NCBI RefSeq assembly: GCF_001269365.1
Contig: NZ_CXOM01000001.1
Coordinates: forward strand, 372,090-436,089
Direction: 5' to 3'
Origin: Limnohabitans sp. Rim11
GTDB taxonomy: Bacteria > Pseudomonadota > Gammaproteobacteria > Burkholderiales > Burkholderiaceae_C
Length of the DNA stretch: 64,000 bases
Positions 9,707 to 18,532 of the stretch are shown here, in pieces (the first letter of the stretch is position 1; every line of letters starts with the position of its first letter). The notes under the pieces were generated by a model. That model saw only the letters and a list, made by a program, of their open reading frames with translations. It searched no databases and was not told the origin of the DNA. A program made the position numbers and the translations under genes.

Positions 9707-10624
9707 ATGAATTCCTCTGAATCCTCCAGCAATTGGGTGCGCGCCATGCCGGCCGTCTTTGTGCTGATCTGGAGTACCGGCTTCATTGTTGCGCGCTATG
9801 GCATGCCGCACGCGCCACCTTTTTCTTTCTTGGGCATGCGTTATGCCTTTTCCATTTTTTGTTTTTCTATTTGGATTTATGTTGCCAAAGTCAAATGGCC
9901 ACAAACGCGACAGGAATATTTGCATCTGGGCGTCACAGGCATCTTGATGCATGCTGGGTATTTGGGCGGCGTATGGGCGGCTGTCAAAGCGGGTATGGGT
10001 TCGGGTTTGTCAGCCCTTATCGTAGGTTTTCAGCCAGTGCTGACGGCCATCTGGCTGTCGACGCATGGCGCAACTTCAGAAAATAAAGTCAGCCAACGCC
10101 AATGGATGGGTTTGATCTTGGGCTTTTGCGGCTTGCTGTTGGTGGTGTGGCGCAAACTCACCCAAGGCAGTGCCCTAGACCATGTCACCCTTGTGAATGT
10201 GTGTTTTGCCTTGATGGCTTTGTTTGCAATTACTTTAGGCACCTTGTACCAAAAGCGATTTGTCAAACCTTGTGATGTTCGCAGTGCCAACACGGTTCAA
10301 CTGATGGCTGCACTGATTGTGACCGCGCCACTGGCCTTGTTAGAAACCGAAGCCATTCAATGGAATGCAGAGCTTTGGGGCGCCATGGCTTGGTCTGTAC
10401 TGGGCCTGACATTGGGCGGTAGTTCATTGCTTTACATCCTGATTCAAAAGGGCGCTGCAGCATCGGTCACCAGCCTCATGTATTTGGTGCCGCCTTGCAC
10501 AGCCTTGATGGCCTGGTTTTTGTTTGATGAACCCATTACCCTTGTAACCTTGTTAGGCATCGCGCTCACAGCGCTGGGTGTTAGCTTGGTTGTCCGCACA
10601 CCTAAAATCAAAGAACCCACCTAG
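9707..10624 (+). CDS. EamA/DMT-superfamily transporter
   Basis: A 305-residue membrane protein with ten predicted helices forming two EamA repeats (drug/metabolite transporter superfamily). The repeats show the usual VFVLIWSTGFIVARYG start and the second-half SSLLYILIQKGAAASVTSLMYLVPP segment. The substrate is unknown. The stop lies 14 bases before the start of the dehydrogenase gene, so the two may be co-transcribed. Confidence 0.88.
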   Translation: MNSSESSSNWVRAMPAVFVLIWSTGFIVARYGMPHAPPFSFLGMRYAFSIFCFSIWIYVAKVKWPQTRQEYLHLGVTGILMHAGYLGGVWAAVKAGMGSGLSALIVGFQPVLTAIWLSTHGATSENKVSQRQWMGLILGFCGLLLVVWRKLTQGSALDHVTLVNVCFALMALFAITLGTLYQKRFVKPCDVRSANTVQLMAALIVTAPLALLETEAIQWNAELWGAMAWSVLGLTLGGSSLLYILIQKGAAASVTSLMYLVPPCTALMAWFLFDEPITLVTLLGIALTALGVSLVVRTPKIKEPT

Positions 10625-10637
10625 GAGATTGAACACC

Positions 10638-11723
10638 ATGTCTAAAAAACGAATTGCAGTGATCGCTGGCGATGGCATTGGCAAAGAAGTGATGCCTGAG
10701 GGTTTGCGCGTCATGGAAGCCGCTGCCAGCAAGTTCAATCTCGATTTGCATTTTGATCATTTCGATTTTTCAAGCTGGGATTACTACGAAAAGCACGGCC
10801 AGATGTTGCCCGACAACTGGAAAGACCAAATTGGCGGACACGATGCCATTTACTTTGGTGCCGTTGGTTGGCCAGACAAAATTCCTGACCATGTGTCGTT
10901 ATGGGGTTCTTTGCTGATGTTTCGCAGAGAGTTTGATCAGTACATCAACTTGCGTCCAGCCCGCCTCATGCCCGGCATCATTGCGCCGGTGGTGCGCCGC
11001 GATGGCAGTCCTCGTCAGCCCGGCGAAATTGACATGTACATCGTGCGCGAAAACACCGAGGGTGAATACTCCAGCATTGGTGGCCGGATGTTTCCTGGCA
11101 CCGAGCGCGAAATTGTCATGCAAGAAACCGTCATGTCACGCATTGGTGTAGACCGTGTTTTGAAGTTTGCTTTTGAGTTGGCGCAGTCGCGTCCCAAAAA
11201 ACATTTAACCAGTGCCACCAAGTCCAATGGCATTGCCATCACCATGCCTTACTGGGATGAGCGCGTGGTTGAAATGGCCAAGAACTATCCTGGCATCAAC
11301 GTCGACAAATTTCACATTGATATTTTGACGGCGCACTTTGTCCAGCGTCCAGATTTTTTTGATGTGGTGGTCGCTAGCAATTTGTTTGGCGACATCTTGA
11401 GTGATTTGGGGCCTGCATGTACAGGCACCATTGGCATTGCACCCAGTGCCAACCTCAACCCCGACAAAAAATACCCCTCCCTGTTTGAGCCCGTACATGG
11501 TTCGGCACCAGACATTGCAGGAAAAAATATGGCCAACCCGATTGGCCAAATTTGGTGTGGCGCCATGATGCTGGAATTTTTAGGTTGCAAACCAGCACAC
11601 GATGCTGTGCTGAACGCCATTGAAAAAGTTTTAGCGCCCAACAGCGGTGCGCCACGCACTGCCGATATAGGGGGTTCTGCTAATACGCAAGATGTTGGCA
11701 AAGCCATTGCAGCGGCTTTATGA
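10638..11723 (+). CDS. Tartrate / D-malate dehydrogenase (isocitrate-isopropylmalate dehydrogenase family)
   Basis: A 361-residue NAD-dependent beta-decarboxylating dehydrogenase. It begins with the family motif VIAGDGIGKEVMPEG, carries the substrate-loop region SLWGSLLMFRREFDQYINLRPAR, the metal-site motif ASNLFGDILSDLGP and the cofactor-site motif FEPVHGSAPDIAGKNMANP. The overall pattern fits the TtuC/DmlA group (tartrate dehydrogenase/decarboxylase, D-malate dehydrogenase) rather than LeuB, but the substrate is not certain. The start at 10638 is supported by an AGGAG ribosome site at 10623-10627. Confidence 0.87.
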   Translation: MSKKRIAVIAGDGIGKEVMPEGLRVMEAAASKFNLDLHFDHFDFSSWDYYEKHGQMLPDNWKDQIGGHDAIYFGAVGWPDKIPDHVSLWGSLLMFRREFDQYINLRPARLMPGIIAPVVRRDGSPRQPGEIDMYIVRENTEGEYSSIGGRMFPGTEREIVMQETVMSRIGVDRVLKFAFELAQSRPKKHLTSATKSNGIAITMPYWDERVVEMAKNYPGINVDKFHIDILTAHFVQRPDFFDVVVASNLFGDILSDLGPACTGTIGIAPSANLNPDKKYPSLFEPVHGSAPDIAGKNMANPIGQIWCGAMMLEFLGCKPAHDAVLNAIEKVLAPNSGAPRTADIGGSANTQDVGKAIAAAL

Positions 11724-11788
11724 GAACTTTGGCAGACTTGTTTCTATAAATTAAAATTTTTTTAAGTCAAGACCTTGTCTGCATTCAG

Positions 11789-11832
11789 TTTGCGTCTAGA
11801 ATTCGTTCCGCACTGCGGTTTCTAGACGCAAA
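11789..11832. repeat. 13-bp perfect inverted repeat upstream of the HU promoter
   Basis: The arms TTTGCGTCTAGAA (11789-11801) and TTCTAGACGCAAA (11820-11832) are exact reverse complements. The 18-base centre contains a smaller CCGCA/TGCGG inverted repeat. The right arm ends 5 bases before the -35 hexamer of the HU promoter. No T-run follows on the plus strand, so it does not look like a terminator; it could be an operator for a dimeric regulator. Confidence 0.7.
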
Positions 11833-11837
11833 ATCAT

Positions 11838-11866
11838 TTGACAGGCGCTGTTAGTCTGGTTAAATT
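11838..11866 (+). promoter_or_regulatory. Sigma70 promoter for the HU gene
   Basis: TTGACA at 11838-11843 (perfect -35), a 17-base spacer and TAAATT at 11861-11866 (-10, 5 of 6). Transcription would start near 11873, giving a leader of about 120 bases before the HU start codon. Confidence 0.85.
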
Positions 11867-11893
11867 GAAGTCGACAAATTCATTGCGGAGACA

Positions 11894-11950
11894 ATGCGTT
11901 GTCTTAGAAGTTTTAAAACAACTTCAACCAAATTTTTTTCTCAATATTGA
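11894..11950 (+). CDS. Candidate 18-residue leader peptide in the HU mRNA
   Basis: ATG at 11894 preceded by GGAG at 11887-11890 opens an 18-codon ORF ([18 protein letters not shown]) that ends in TGA at 11948-11950. The ORF lies wholly within the predicted HU leader, and its stop codon overlaps the first bases of the terminator-like hairpin at 11949. The Shine-Dalgarno spacing (3 bases) is short. The peptide has no recognised family. Existence as a translated ORF is inference from the layout. Confidence 0.4.
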   Translation: MRCLRSFKTTSTKFFSQY

Positions 11951-11980
11951 GTACTCGACTTTCGAGTGCTCTATTTTTTT
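11949..11980 (+). terminator. Terminator-like hairpin in the HU leader (possible attenuator)
   Basis: A stem of 10 base pairs with one G-U (GAGTACTCGA / TCGAGTGCTC, 11949-11971) closes a 3-base loop and is followed by TATTTTTTT to 11980. It ends 14 bases before the HU ATG, just before the AAGG ribosome site. A weaker hairpin (GAAGTT / AACTTC, 11907-11925) followed by a T-run lies upstream. In form it is an intrinsic terminator between promoter and gene. Confidence 0.6.
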
Positions 11981-11994
11981 CTAAGGCTCTTTGT

Positions 11995-12267
11995 ATGAAC
12001 AAGACAGAATTGATCGAGCACATTGCTAAACAAGCAGACATCTCTAAGGCTGCTGCTGGCCGCGCTTTGGAAGCCACCATTGGCGCCGTTCGCACCACAT
12101 TGAAAAAGGGCGGCACTGTTGCTCTGGTCGGTTTCGGTACTTTCGCCGTCACCAAGCGTGCTGCTCGCACGGGTCGCAACCCACGTACTGGCGCTGCCAT
12201 CAAGATCAAATCTGCCAAGGTGCCTAAGTTCCGTCCAGGCAAGGCTCTCAAAGACGCCTTGAACTAA
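11995..12267 (+). CDS. HU-family DNA-binding protein
   Basis: A 90-residue histone-like nucleoid protein that bends DNA as a dimer. It has the full fold from [20 protein letters not shown] to the C-terminal [15 protein letters not shown], with the DNA-binding arm signature [21 protein letters not shown] (split here by the loop residues). I set the start at 11995; an in-frame upstream start at 11947 would add residues with no counterpart in HU and would run through the leader hairpin. tRNA-Val lies 13 bases downstream and is probably on the same transcript. Confidence 0.96.
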   Translation: MNKTELIEHIAKQADISKAAAGRALEATIGAVRTTLKKGGTVALVGFGTFAVTKRAARTGRNPRTGAAIKIKSAKVPKFRPGKALKDALN

Positions 12268-12280
12268 TCTTTGATGAAGG

Positions 12281-12356
12281 GGGTGATTAGCTCAGTTGGT
12301 AGAGCGGCGCCCTTACAAGGCGTAGGTCGGCGGTTCGAGCCCGTCATCACCCACCA
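12281..12356 (+). tRNA. tRNA-Val (anticodon UAC)
   Basis: A 76-base cloverleaf: acceptor GGGTGAT pairs with ATCACCC, the D arm is TAGCTCAGTTGGTAGAGC, and the anticodon loop CTTACAA carries TAC. The T loop is GGTTCGAGCC and CCA is encoded. It lies between the HU gene and an intrinsic terminator. Confidence 0.97.
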
Positions 12357-12365
12357 CCCCTAAGC

Positions 12366-12397
12366 AAAGGCGAACAAATTGTTCGCCTTTTGTGTTT
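12366..12397 (+). terminator. Rho-independent terminator after HU / tRNA-Val
   Basis: An 11-bp perfect stem (AAAGGCGAACA / TGTTCGCCTTT, loop AAT, 12366-12390) is followed by a T-rich tail. Confidence 0.92.
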
Positions 12398-12436
12398 TCA
12401 AGACTTTGACCGCGCAACCTTACCGAGAGTTCTCAC

Positions 12437-14362
12437 ATGTTTGATTTTGTCCGCAACAACACCAAGATCATGATGGGCTTGTTGTTCTTGCTCATCATTC
12501 CGTCCTTTGTGATGTTTGGTCTTGAGGGCTACAGCCGTTTCAACGACCAAGGCGCTGCAGTGGCCAAGGTCAATGGCAACAAAATCAGCCAAGGCGAGTG
12601 GGATGCAGCGCACAAGCGCGAAGTCGATCGCATTCGTTCCTCCATGCCCAACATTGATGTCAAGATGTTTGACACACCCGAAGCCAAATACGCCACATTA
12701 GAGCGTTTGGTGCGTGATCAAGTGGTGGCAGCAGCTGCGCAAAAGCTGCAATTGGTGGCCAGCGACACCCGCTTGGCGCGTGAACTGCAATCTATTCCAG
12801 CCATTGCAGCCCTGCGTTCGGCAGACGGCAAACTGGACATGGAGCGTTACAAGCAATTGGTTGCATCGCAAGGTATGACGCCCGAAATGTTTGAAATGCA
12901 AATGCGCTCCGACATTTCCAATCGCCAAGTGATTCAAGGTGTGCAAAGCTCAGCCTTTGCCACATTGGCCCAAACGCAAACCGCCATGAATGCCTTCATG
13001 CAGCGACGTGAAGTGCAAATTGTCAATTTCCCAGCGTCCGACTTTCTTAGCAAAGTGAACGTCAATGATGCCGATATTCAAGCTTATTACGACAAGAACA
13101 CCGCCAAGTTTCAATCTGCAGAATCTGCAGACATTGAATACGTGGTGCTAGATATCGAAAGCTTGCGTCAAAGCATTGTCTTGAACGAGCAAGACTTAAA
13201 GACTTACTACGAACAAAATCTGCAGCGCTTGTCTAGCAAAGAAGAGCGACGAGCCAGCCATATTTTGATTACGGCCGCCAAAGATGCGCCAGAAGCCGAG
13301 AAAAAAGCAGCCCGCGCCAAGGCCGAGGAATTGCTAAAGGCAGTCAAAGCCAAGCCCGCCAGCTTTGCAGAAGTTGCACGCAAAAATTCACAAGACCCAG
13401 GCTCTGCCGTAAAGGGAGGCGACCTGGATTTCTTTGGTCGTGGCGCCATGGTCAAGCCTTTTGAAGATGCCGCTTTCGGCCTTAAAAAGTCTGAAATTAG
13501 CGATCTGGTTGAATCAGAGTTTGGTTATCACATCATTCAATTGACTGACATCAAGGCACCCAAGGCGCAAAGCTTTGAGTCCATGCGTCCTGCACTCGAA
13601 GCCGACTTGAAGAAACAACAAGCGCAGCGCAAATACGCAGAGATGGCGGAAACATTTTCCAACACGGTCTACGAACAATCAGACAGCCTGAAACCGGTGG
13701 CTGAGAAACTCAAGCTCAACGTTCAAAAGGCCAGCAAAGTTCTGCGCAATGCAGAAGCGCCCAATGCTCAAGGTAAAAACCTGTTGAGCCATCCCGGTTT
13801 GTTGCAGGCGCTTTTCAGTGAAGCCTCTTTGCAAAAGCAACGCAACACAGAAGCGGTTGAAGTGGCGCCCAGCACCTTGGTGTCTGCACGTGTTGTCAAA
13901 CATCAGCCTGCTGCCACATTGCCATTGGCGGATGTGAAAGACTTGGTCAAACGCAGTTTGATGCAAGACAAAGCCGCAGAAATGGCCAAGGCGCAAGGCG
14001 AGCAAAAAGTCGCAAGCTTAAAGACCAGCGCAGATGGTTTGCCCAATGCCGTCGTGTTGTCTCGCGAGAAGAATCAAAAACAATTGCCGCAAGTGGTGGA
14101 TGCGGTGTTGCGTGCAGACCCTAACAAACTGCCCGCTGTGAGCGGTGTCGATTTGGGTGCTCAGGGCTATGCCGTCATTCGAGTCACCAAGGTCTTACCA
14201 CCTGAAGACAACAAAGACTTGATGAAGCAGGCGCAACAGCAATTTACACAGCTGTGGGGATCGGCCGAAACATTGGCTTACTTGGCAGAGCTGAAAGCGC
14301 TGTTAAAGACCGAGATTTTGGTGACCAAGCCCGCTTCCGAGAAGGCCAAAACACCAGCTTGA
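12437..14362 (+). CDS. ppiD: Periplasmic folding chaperone / peptidyl-prolyl isomerase PpiD
   Basis: A 641-residue protein anchored by one N-terminal membrane helix (residues about 12-32, after [10 protein letters not shown]) with the bulk in the periplasm. It has a SurA_N-type chaperone region (about 35-170), a parvulin rotamase domain (about 265-360, beginning [11 protein letters not shown] and containing [21 protein letters not shown]), and a long C-terminal region. It helps outer-membrane and secreted proteins fold near the Sec translocon. Length and order match PpiD rather than SurA. The location after HU and tRNA-Val is common in beta-proteobacteria. Confidence 0.94.
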   Translation: MFDFVRNNTKIMMGLLFLLIIPSFVMFGLEGYSRFNDQGAAVAKVNGNKISQGEWDAAHKREVDRIRSSMPNIDVKMFDTPEAKYATLERLVRDQVVAAAAQKLQLVASDTRLARELQSIPAIAALRSADGKLDMERYKQLVASQGMTPEMFEMQMRSDISNRQVIQGVQSSAFATLAQTQTAMNAFMQRREVQIVNFPASDFLSKVNVNDADIQAYYDKNTAKFQSAESADIEYVVLDIESLRQSIVLNEQDLKTYYEQNLQRLSSKEERRASHILITAAKDAPEAEKKAARAKAEELLKAVKAKPASFAEVARKNSQDPGSAVKGGDLDFFGRGAMVKPFEDAAFGLKKSEISDLVESEFGYHIIQLTDIKAPKAQSFESMRPALEADLKKQQAQRKYAEMAETFSNTVYEQSDSLKPVAEKLKLNVQKASKVLRNAEAPNAQGKNLLSHPGLLQALFSEASLQKQRNTEAVEVAPSTLVSARVVKHQPAATLPLADVKDLVKRSLMQDKAAEMAKAQGEQKVASLKTSADGLPNAVVLSREKNQKQLPQVVDAVLRADPNKLPAVSGVDLGAQGYAVIRVTKVLPPEDNKDLMKQAQQQFTQLWGSAETLAYLAELKALLKTEILVTKPASEKAKTPA

Positions 14363-14389
14363 TGTGCATTTGGCCGCAAATCTTTCGGC

Positions 14390-14395
14390 TATAAT
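14390..14395 (+). promoter_or_regulatory. -10 element of tRNA-His
   Basis: A consensus TATAAT lies 12 bases before the tRNA-His 5' end. The -35 region (TTTGGC around 14369) is weak and spaced about 15 bases away. Confidence 0.65.
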
Positions 14396-14406
14396 TTCGC
14401 TTCTAC

Positions 14407-14483
14407 GGTGGCTGTAGCTCAGTTGGTAGAGTCCAGGATTGTGATTCCTGTTGTCGTGGGTTCGAGCCCCATCAGCCACCCCA
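14407..14483 (+). tRNA. tRNA-His (anticodon GUG)
   Basis: A 77-base tRNA with the extra 5' G (14407) diagnostic of tRNA-His. The acceptor GTGGCTG pairs with CAGCCAC, the anticodon loop is TTGTGAT, the T arm is GTGGGTTCGAGCCCCAT, and CCA is encoded. It is very close to the E. coli tRNA-His sequence. Confidence 0.97.
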
Positions 14484-14491
14484 AAAATATG

Positions 14492-14526
14492 AAGGGTTTA
14501 CAAGGTTTCTTGTAAACCCTTTTTTC
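14492..14526 (+). terminator. Rho-independent terminator after tRNA-His
   Basis: A 13-bp stem (AAGGGTTTACAAG / CTTGTAAACCCTT, loop GTTT) runs directly into a T-run at 14520-14525. Confidence 0.94.
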
Positions 14527-14554
14527 GTTTGATTTCACTAAGGACTGGAAAACC

Positions 14555-16645
14555 ATGGCGACGTCTCAAACCAAATCTAGCTCACGAACTTCTGCCAAGC
14601 AACTCACCGTAGAGCTCCTCTGGCAACTGCAACGTGTGGGTGCCCCCAGCATCAGCCCAGATGGTTCTCAAGCGGTGTGTGCCGTGGCCCAACCCTCTGT
14701 TAAAGAAAATAGCATTCAGAGCGCCATTTGGCTGCTGTCAACCTTAGGTGGTCAACCGCGTCAGCTCACGCAATGTGGCGACAAAGATGGCCGCCCTCAG
14801 TTCTCACCCAACGGTGACTGGGTGGCCTTTATGGCCAAGCGCGAACAAAATGGCAAGAAAGACGAAACATCTCAAATTTATTTGATCCCACCCGATGGTG
14901 GCGAAGCCAAGCGGGCCGGTGAAGTAGCCACCGGCGTGGAAGATTTCAAATGGTTTCCTGATGGTCAAAAGATTGCATTCATCACTTGGGTCTGGCCCAA
15001 ACTAAAAGGTGCGTCATCACAGGCCGAACAGTTGAAAAAAGACAAGGCACGCAAAGATACGGCCTTTGCCACTGAAGACGCCGTGTACCGTCATTGGGAT
15101 CACAACTTGCCCATGGACCGCGTGCCACACTTGTGCGTGATGGATTTGGCCAATGGCCGTGTGGTGGACTTACTGGAAGGCACAGACTTTGAGTTGCCAC
15201 GACGCGAGCCGAGCGCCAACGAATTTGACATCTCGCCCGATGGCAAAAGCATTTGTTTTGTGCACGACCCTGACAGAGGCCAAAAAGCCGCGCCGCGCAT
15301 GGCCTTGGCTGAAATTCAATTGAAGGGTTTGAAGGTTCAGGCCATTCGTGATTTGGTCAAAGACAAGGGCTGGGATTTGGCGGGTCCTGCCTATAGCCCC
15401 ACGGGCGATCAGTTGGCCTTTTTGGCTTCGCATCAAGCACTCAAGCACACCCAACCTAGCCATTTGGCCTTGGTCGATTTGAAGCGCAAATCAACAGCAG
15501 GGGAAAAATCTGCCGCTTGGAAAACCATCAGTGCCAAGTGGGACCGTGAACCTCAAGTGCCTTTGAAGTGGGCAGAAGATGCCAGCGCTTTGTTGTGCAA
15601 AGCAGAAGACCGCGGTCGTCAACACGTCTGGCGTTTTGACATTGCATCTGCCAAGCCCACAGTGGTCTCCGAAGGCGGCACCATTCATGCGTTTGATGAA
15701 GCGGCGGGTCAGTTGGTCACCCTCATGGACCGGGCCATTCATCCAGGTCGCATTCATGTTTTGAAGTTGGATGAATCAGGGCAAGCCCTGTCTCAGGACG
15801 CCAAACGTCTCGAGCATTTCAACGACGATTTGCTCGACGGCATTGCGCTGGGAAAAACGGAAGAACATTGGTTCAAAGGCGGGCAGGGCGATGACGTGCA
15901 AGTTTGGCTGCACTTTCCACCGGGCTTCAAATCCACACAAAAATACCCCTTGTTGCACACCATTCACGGTGGCCCTCATACAGGTCCTGGTGATGTGTGG
16001 CACTGGCGTTGGAACTACCACGTGTTTGCGGCGCAGGGCTATGTGGTGGCCAACGTCAACTACCATGGCTCTTCCGGCTTTGGCTTGAAGTTTTTAGACT
16101 CGATCACTCACAAATGGGGTGACCTGGAGCTTCAAGACATGGAAGCCTGTACCGATTGGCTGCGCAAGAAAACGTGGATCGACAAAGGCCGTGTCTTTGC
16201 CACAGGCGGCAGCTACGGCGGTTACATGGTGGCATGGATGAATGCCCACGTGAAGCCGGGTCGATATCAAGCCTATGTGTGCCATGCCGGATGTTTTGAT
16301 TGGGTGGGCATGTTCTCGGACGATGCCTATGGTTGGCACGCACAAGAGCTAGGCGCTTGGTACTGGAACGATGTGCAGAAGGTGCACTCACAAAGCCCGC
16401 ATGCGTATGCCGCCACCATGAAGACGCCCACGTTGGTCATTCATGGCGCCAAAGACTACCGAGTGCCCGATGCCCAAGGCTTGGCTTACTACAACACCCT
16501 CAAGGCCAAAGGTGTGGATGCACGCTTATTGTGGTACCCCGATGAGAACCATTGGATTTTGAAACCTGCCAACAACGTGATTTGGTACCACGAGTTTTTC
16601 AACTGGATCAAGCGATATGACCCAGGTTTGAAAAAGAAGAAGTAA
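14555..16645 (+). CDS. S9 family (prolyl oligopeptidase-type) peptidase
   Basis: A 696-residue serine peptidase of the dipeptidyl-peptidase / acylaminoacyl-peptidase group. The N-terminal two thirds form a WD40-like beta-propeller with repeated 'SPDG'/'SPNGD' segments, and the C-terminal alpha/beta-hydrolase domain has the nucleophile motif GGSYGGYM (Ser near residue 553), the Asp in GAKDYRVP (near 634) and the His in DENHW (near 665). The oxyanion HGGPH is also present. No signal peptide is visible, so it is probably cytoplasmic. It stands alone behind the tRNA-His terminator. Confidence 0.92.
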   Translation: MATSQTKSSSRTSAKQLTVELLWQLQRVGAPSISPDGSQAVCAVAQPSVKENSIQSAIWLLSTLGGQPRQLTQCGDKDGRPQFSPNGDWVAFMAKREQNGKKDETSQIYLIPPDGGEAKRAGEVATGVEDFKWFPDGQKIAFITWVWPKLKGASSQAEQLKKDKARKDTAFATEDAVYRHWDHNLPMDRVPHLCVMDLANGRVVDLLEGTDFELPRREPSANEFDISPDGKSICFVHDPDRGQKAAPRMALAEIQLKGLKVQAIRDLVKDKGWDLAGPAYSPTGDQLAFLASHQALKHTQPSHLALVDLKRKSTAGEKSAAWKTISAKWDREPQVPLKWAEDASALLCKAEDRGRQHVWRFDIASAKPTVVSEGGTIHAFDEAAGQLVTLMDRAIHPGRIHVLKLDESGQALSQDAKRLEHFNDDLLDGIALGKTEEHWFKGGQGDDVQVWLHFPPGFKSTQKYPLLHTIHGGPHTGPGDVWHWRWNYHVFAAQGYVVANVNYHGSSGFGLKFLDSITHKWGDLELQDMEACTDWLRKKTWIDKGRVFATGGSYGGYMVAWMNAHVKPGRYQAYVCHAGCFDWVGMFSDDAYGWHAQELGAWYWNDVQKVHSQSPHAYAATMKTPTLVIHGAKDYRVPDAQGLAYYNTLKAKGVDARLLWYPDENHWILKPANNVIWYHEFFNWIKRYDPGLKKKK

Positions 16646-16691
16646 GCGTCAGCTGGTTTGGGACCAGCATGGTGGGTCAATGGTGGAGGTC

Positions 16692-17666
16692 TTAATTGAC
16701 CATCACCAACTTGCCCATCACGCCGCGTGATCCCATGTGCGCATAAGCGGCTTTCAGGTCGCTCATGGGCATAGTTCGATCGATGACGGGTTTGACTTTG
16801 CCTTGGGCATACCACTTGGCCAACTCGGCCATCATGGCGGCGTTGGCTTGGGGTTCACGGCGTGCAAAGTCGCCCCAGAACACGCCCACAATGGAGGCGC
16901 CTTTGAGCAATGCCAAATTGAAGGGCAGTGCAGGAATAGGGCCCGAAGCAAAGCCCACCACCAAGTAGCGACCGCGCCAGGCAATCGACCTGAAAGCAGG
17001 TTCTGCAAAATCGCCACCCACAGGGTCATAAATGACATCGGGGCCTTTGCCATCGGTCAGGGCCTTCAAGACCTCTCGCATGTTTTGCGTGGTGTAGTTG
17101 ATGGTTTCGTCTGCACCCAGTGATTTGCAAAGTGCACATTTTTCGTCAGTGGAGGCTGCAGCAATGACGCGTGCGCCAGCTGCTTTAGCAATTTGAATGG
17201 CAGCGGTTCCAACGCCACCTGCCGCACCCAAAATGAACACGGTTTCGCCAGCCTTTAGCGCTGCGCGGTCTATCAGAGCGTGGTGCGATGTGGCATAAAT
17301 CATGATGAAGGCCGCAGCGTCTACAGCAGGGAAGCCGGGGGGCAAGGGCATGCACAATTTGGCGGGTGCTAAAGTGTGTGTGCCAAAGCCGCCGGTGCCA
17401 GACAAGCAGGCTACCGACTGACCTACTTTGAGGTCGGTAACGCCTTCGCCTACGGCTTCAATGACGCCTGCATATTCAGAACCTGGCACGAAAGGCAGAT
17501 CGGGTTTCATTTGGTATTTGTTTTGAACAATCAACAAATCGGGAAAGTTCAAACTGGCGGCTTCAATGCGCACCAAAACCTGACCTTTTTGGGGCGTTGG
17601 AGTGGGAATTTCTTTCCAATTGAGTGCTTCAACACCTACGGGGTTTTCACATAGCCAAGCGTGCAC
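16692..17666 (-). CDS. NADPH:quinone oxidoreductase family protein (zinc-independent MDR)
   Basis: A 324-residue medium-chain dehydrogenase/reductase of the quinone oxidoreductase/zeta-crystallin type. The GroES-like N-terminal domain has FVPGSEYAGVIEAVGEGV and lacks the zinc ligands of alcohol dehydrogenases. The Rossmann motif is GAAGGVGTAAIQIAKAAGA. It starts with GTG at 17666, preceded by a strong GAGGAG ribosome site on the minus strand. The physiological electron acceptor is not known from sequence. Confidence 0.87.
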   Translation of the reverse strand: MHAWLCENPVGVEALNWKEIPTPTPQKGQVLVRIEAASLNFPDLLIVQNKYQMKPDLPFVPGSEYAGVIEAVGEGVTDLKVGQSVACLSGTGGFGTHTLAPAKLCMPLPPGFPAVDAAAFIMIYATSHHALIDRAALKAGETVFILGAAGGVGTAAIQIAKAAGARVIAAASTDEKCALCKSLGADETINYTTQNMREVLKALTDGKGPDVIYDPVGGDFAEPAFRSIAWRGRYLVVGFASGPIPALPFNLALLKGASIVGVFWGDFARREPQANAAMMAELAKWYAQGKVKPVIDRTMPMSDLKAAYAHMGSRGVMGKLVMVN

Positions 17667-17767
17667 AAAAATCTCCTCAAAAAACTACTTATCTATCGAA
17701 TATATCGGTCAAAGTCGCCTTCGGTATGTCTCGGTAGCGACCTACAATTGAGGCCTAGGACATACCC

Positions 17768-18532
17768 ATGAAAATTCTCATTTCTAACGACGACGGTTAC
17801 CGCGCTGAGGGCATTGTGGCGCTTTATCACGCCCTTAAGCAAGTGGCCGACGTCGAAGTGGTCGCCCCCGAGCACAACAACAGCGCCAAATCCAATGCAC
17901 TCACCTTGCATTCGCCTTTGTATGTAAGGCAAGGCGAAAACGGTTTCAGGTACGTTAACGGAACGCCCGCCGACTGTGTCCACATTGCTTTAACAGGCCT
18001 TCTGGGCTATCGGCCCGACTTGGTAGTGTCTGGCATTAACAACGGTGCCAACATGGGCGACGACACGCTGTATTCAGGCACGGTGGGTGCGGCCATGGAA
18101 GGCTACTTGTTTGGAATTCCTGCGTTGGCTTTTTCTCAAACCGAAAAGGGCTGGGCGCATTTGGACAAGGCAGCCGAATTTGCCAAAAATATGGTGGCGC
18201 AATTTGAAGCGGCCCAACTCATTGGCAAATCGCCTTGGCTCTTGAATGTCAACATCCCTAACAAATCTGCAGCGATCAAAGCCGCCACTTTGTGCCGTTT
18301 GGGGCGCCGTCATGCAGCCGAGCCTGTCATTACCCAAATGAGCCCCCGCGGCGAAACCATGTATTGGATTGGCAACGCTGGCGAAGCCATGGACGACGGT
18401 GAGGGCACCGATTTCCATGCGGCCAAAAACGGCCATGCCACCATCACCCCTTTGAAGGTCGATCTAACCGATCACGACAATGCCGGCTTCTGGTCCCAAA
18501 ATTTGGCCAAGCTCAAGGTGTGGGAGGGCTGA
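17768..18532 (+). CDS. surE: 5'/3'-nucleotidase SurE
   Basis: A 254-residue metal-dependent nucleoside monophosphate phosphatase. The N-terminus MKILISNDDGYRAEGI carries the Asp-Asp metal ligands, and VSGINNGANMGDDTLYSGTVGAAMEG is the conserved core with the metal-binding Asn. It begins the surE-pcm-nlpD-rlmD cluster; its TGA shares a base with the pcm ATG. A TACAAT -10-like hexamer lies at 17743-17748, without a good -35. Confidence 0.96.
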   Translation: MKILISNDDGYRAEGIVALYHALKQVADVEVVAPEHNNSAKSNALTLHSPLYVRQGENGFRYVNGTPADCVHIALTGLLGYRPDLVVSGINNGANMGDDTLYSGTVGAAMEGYLFGIPALAFSQTEKGWAHLDKAAEFAKNMVAQFEAAQLIGKSPWLLNVNIPNKSAAIKAATLCRLGRRHAAEPVITQMSPRGETMYWIGNAGEAMDDGEGTDFHAAKNGHATITPLKVDLTDHDNAGFWSQNLAKLKVWEG

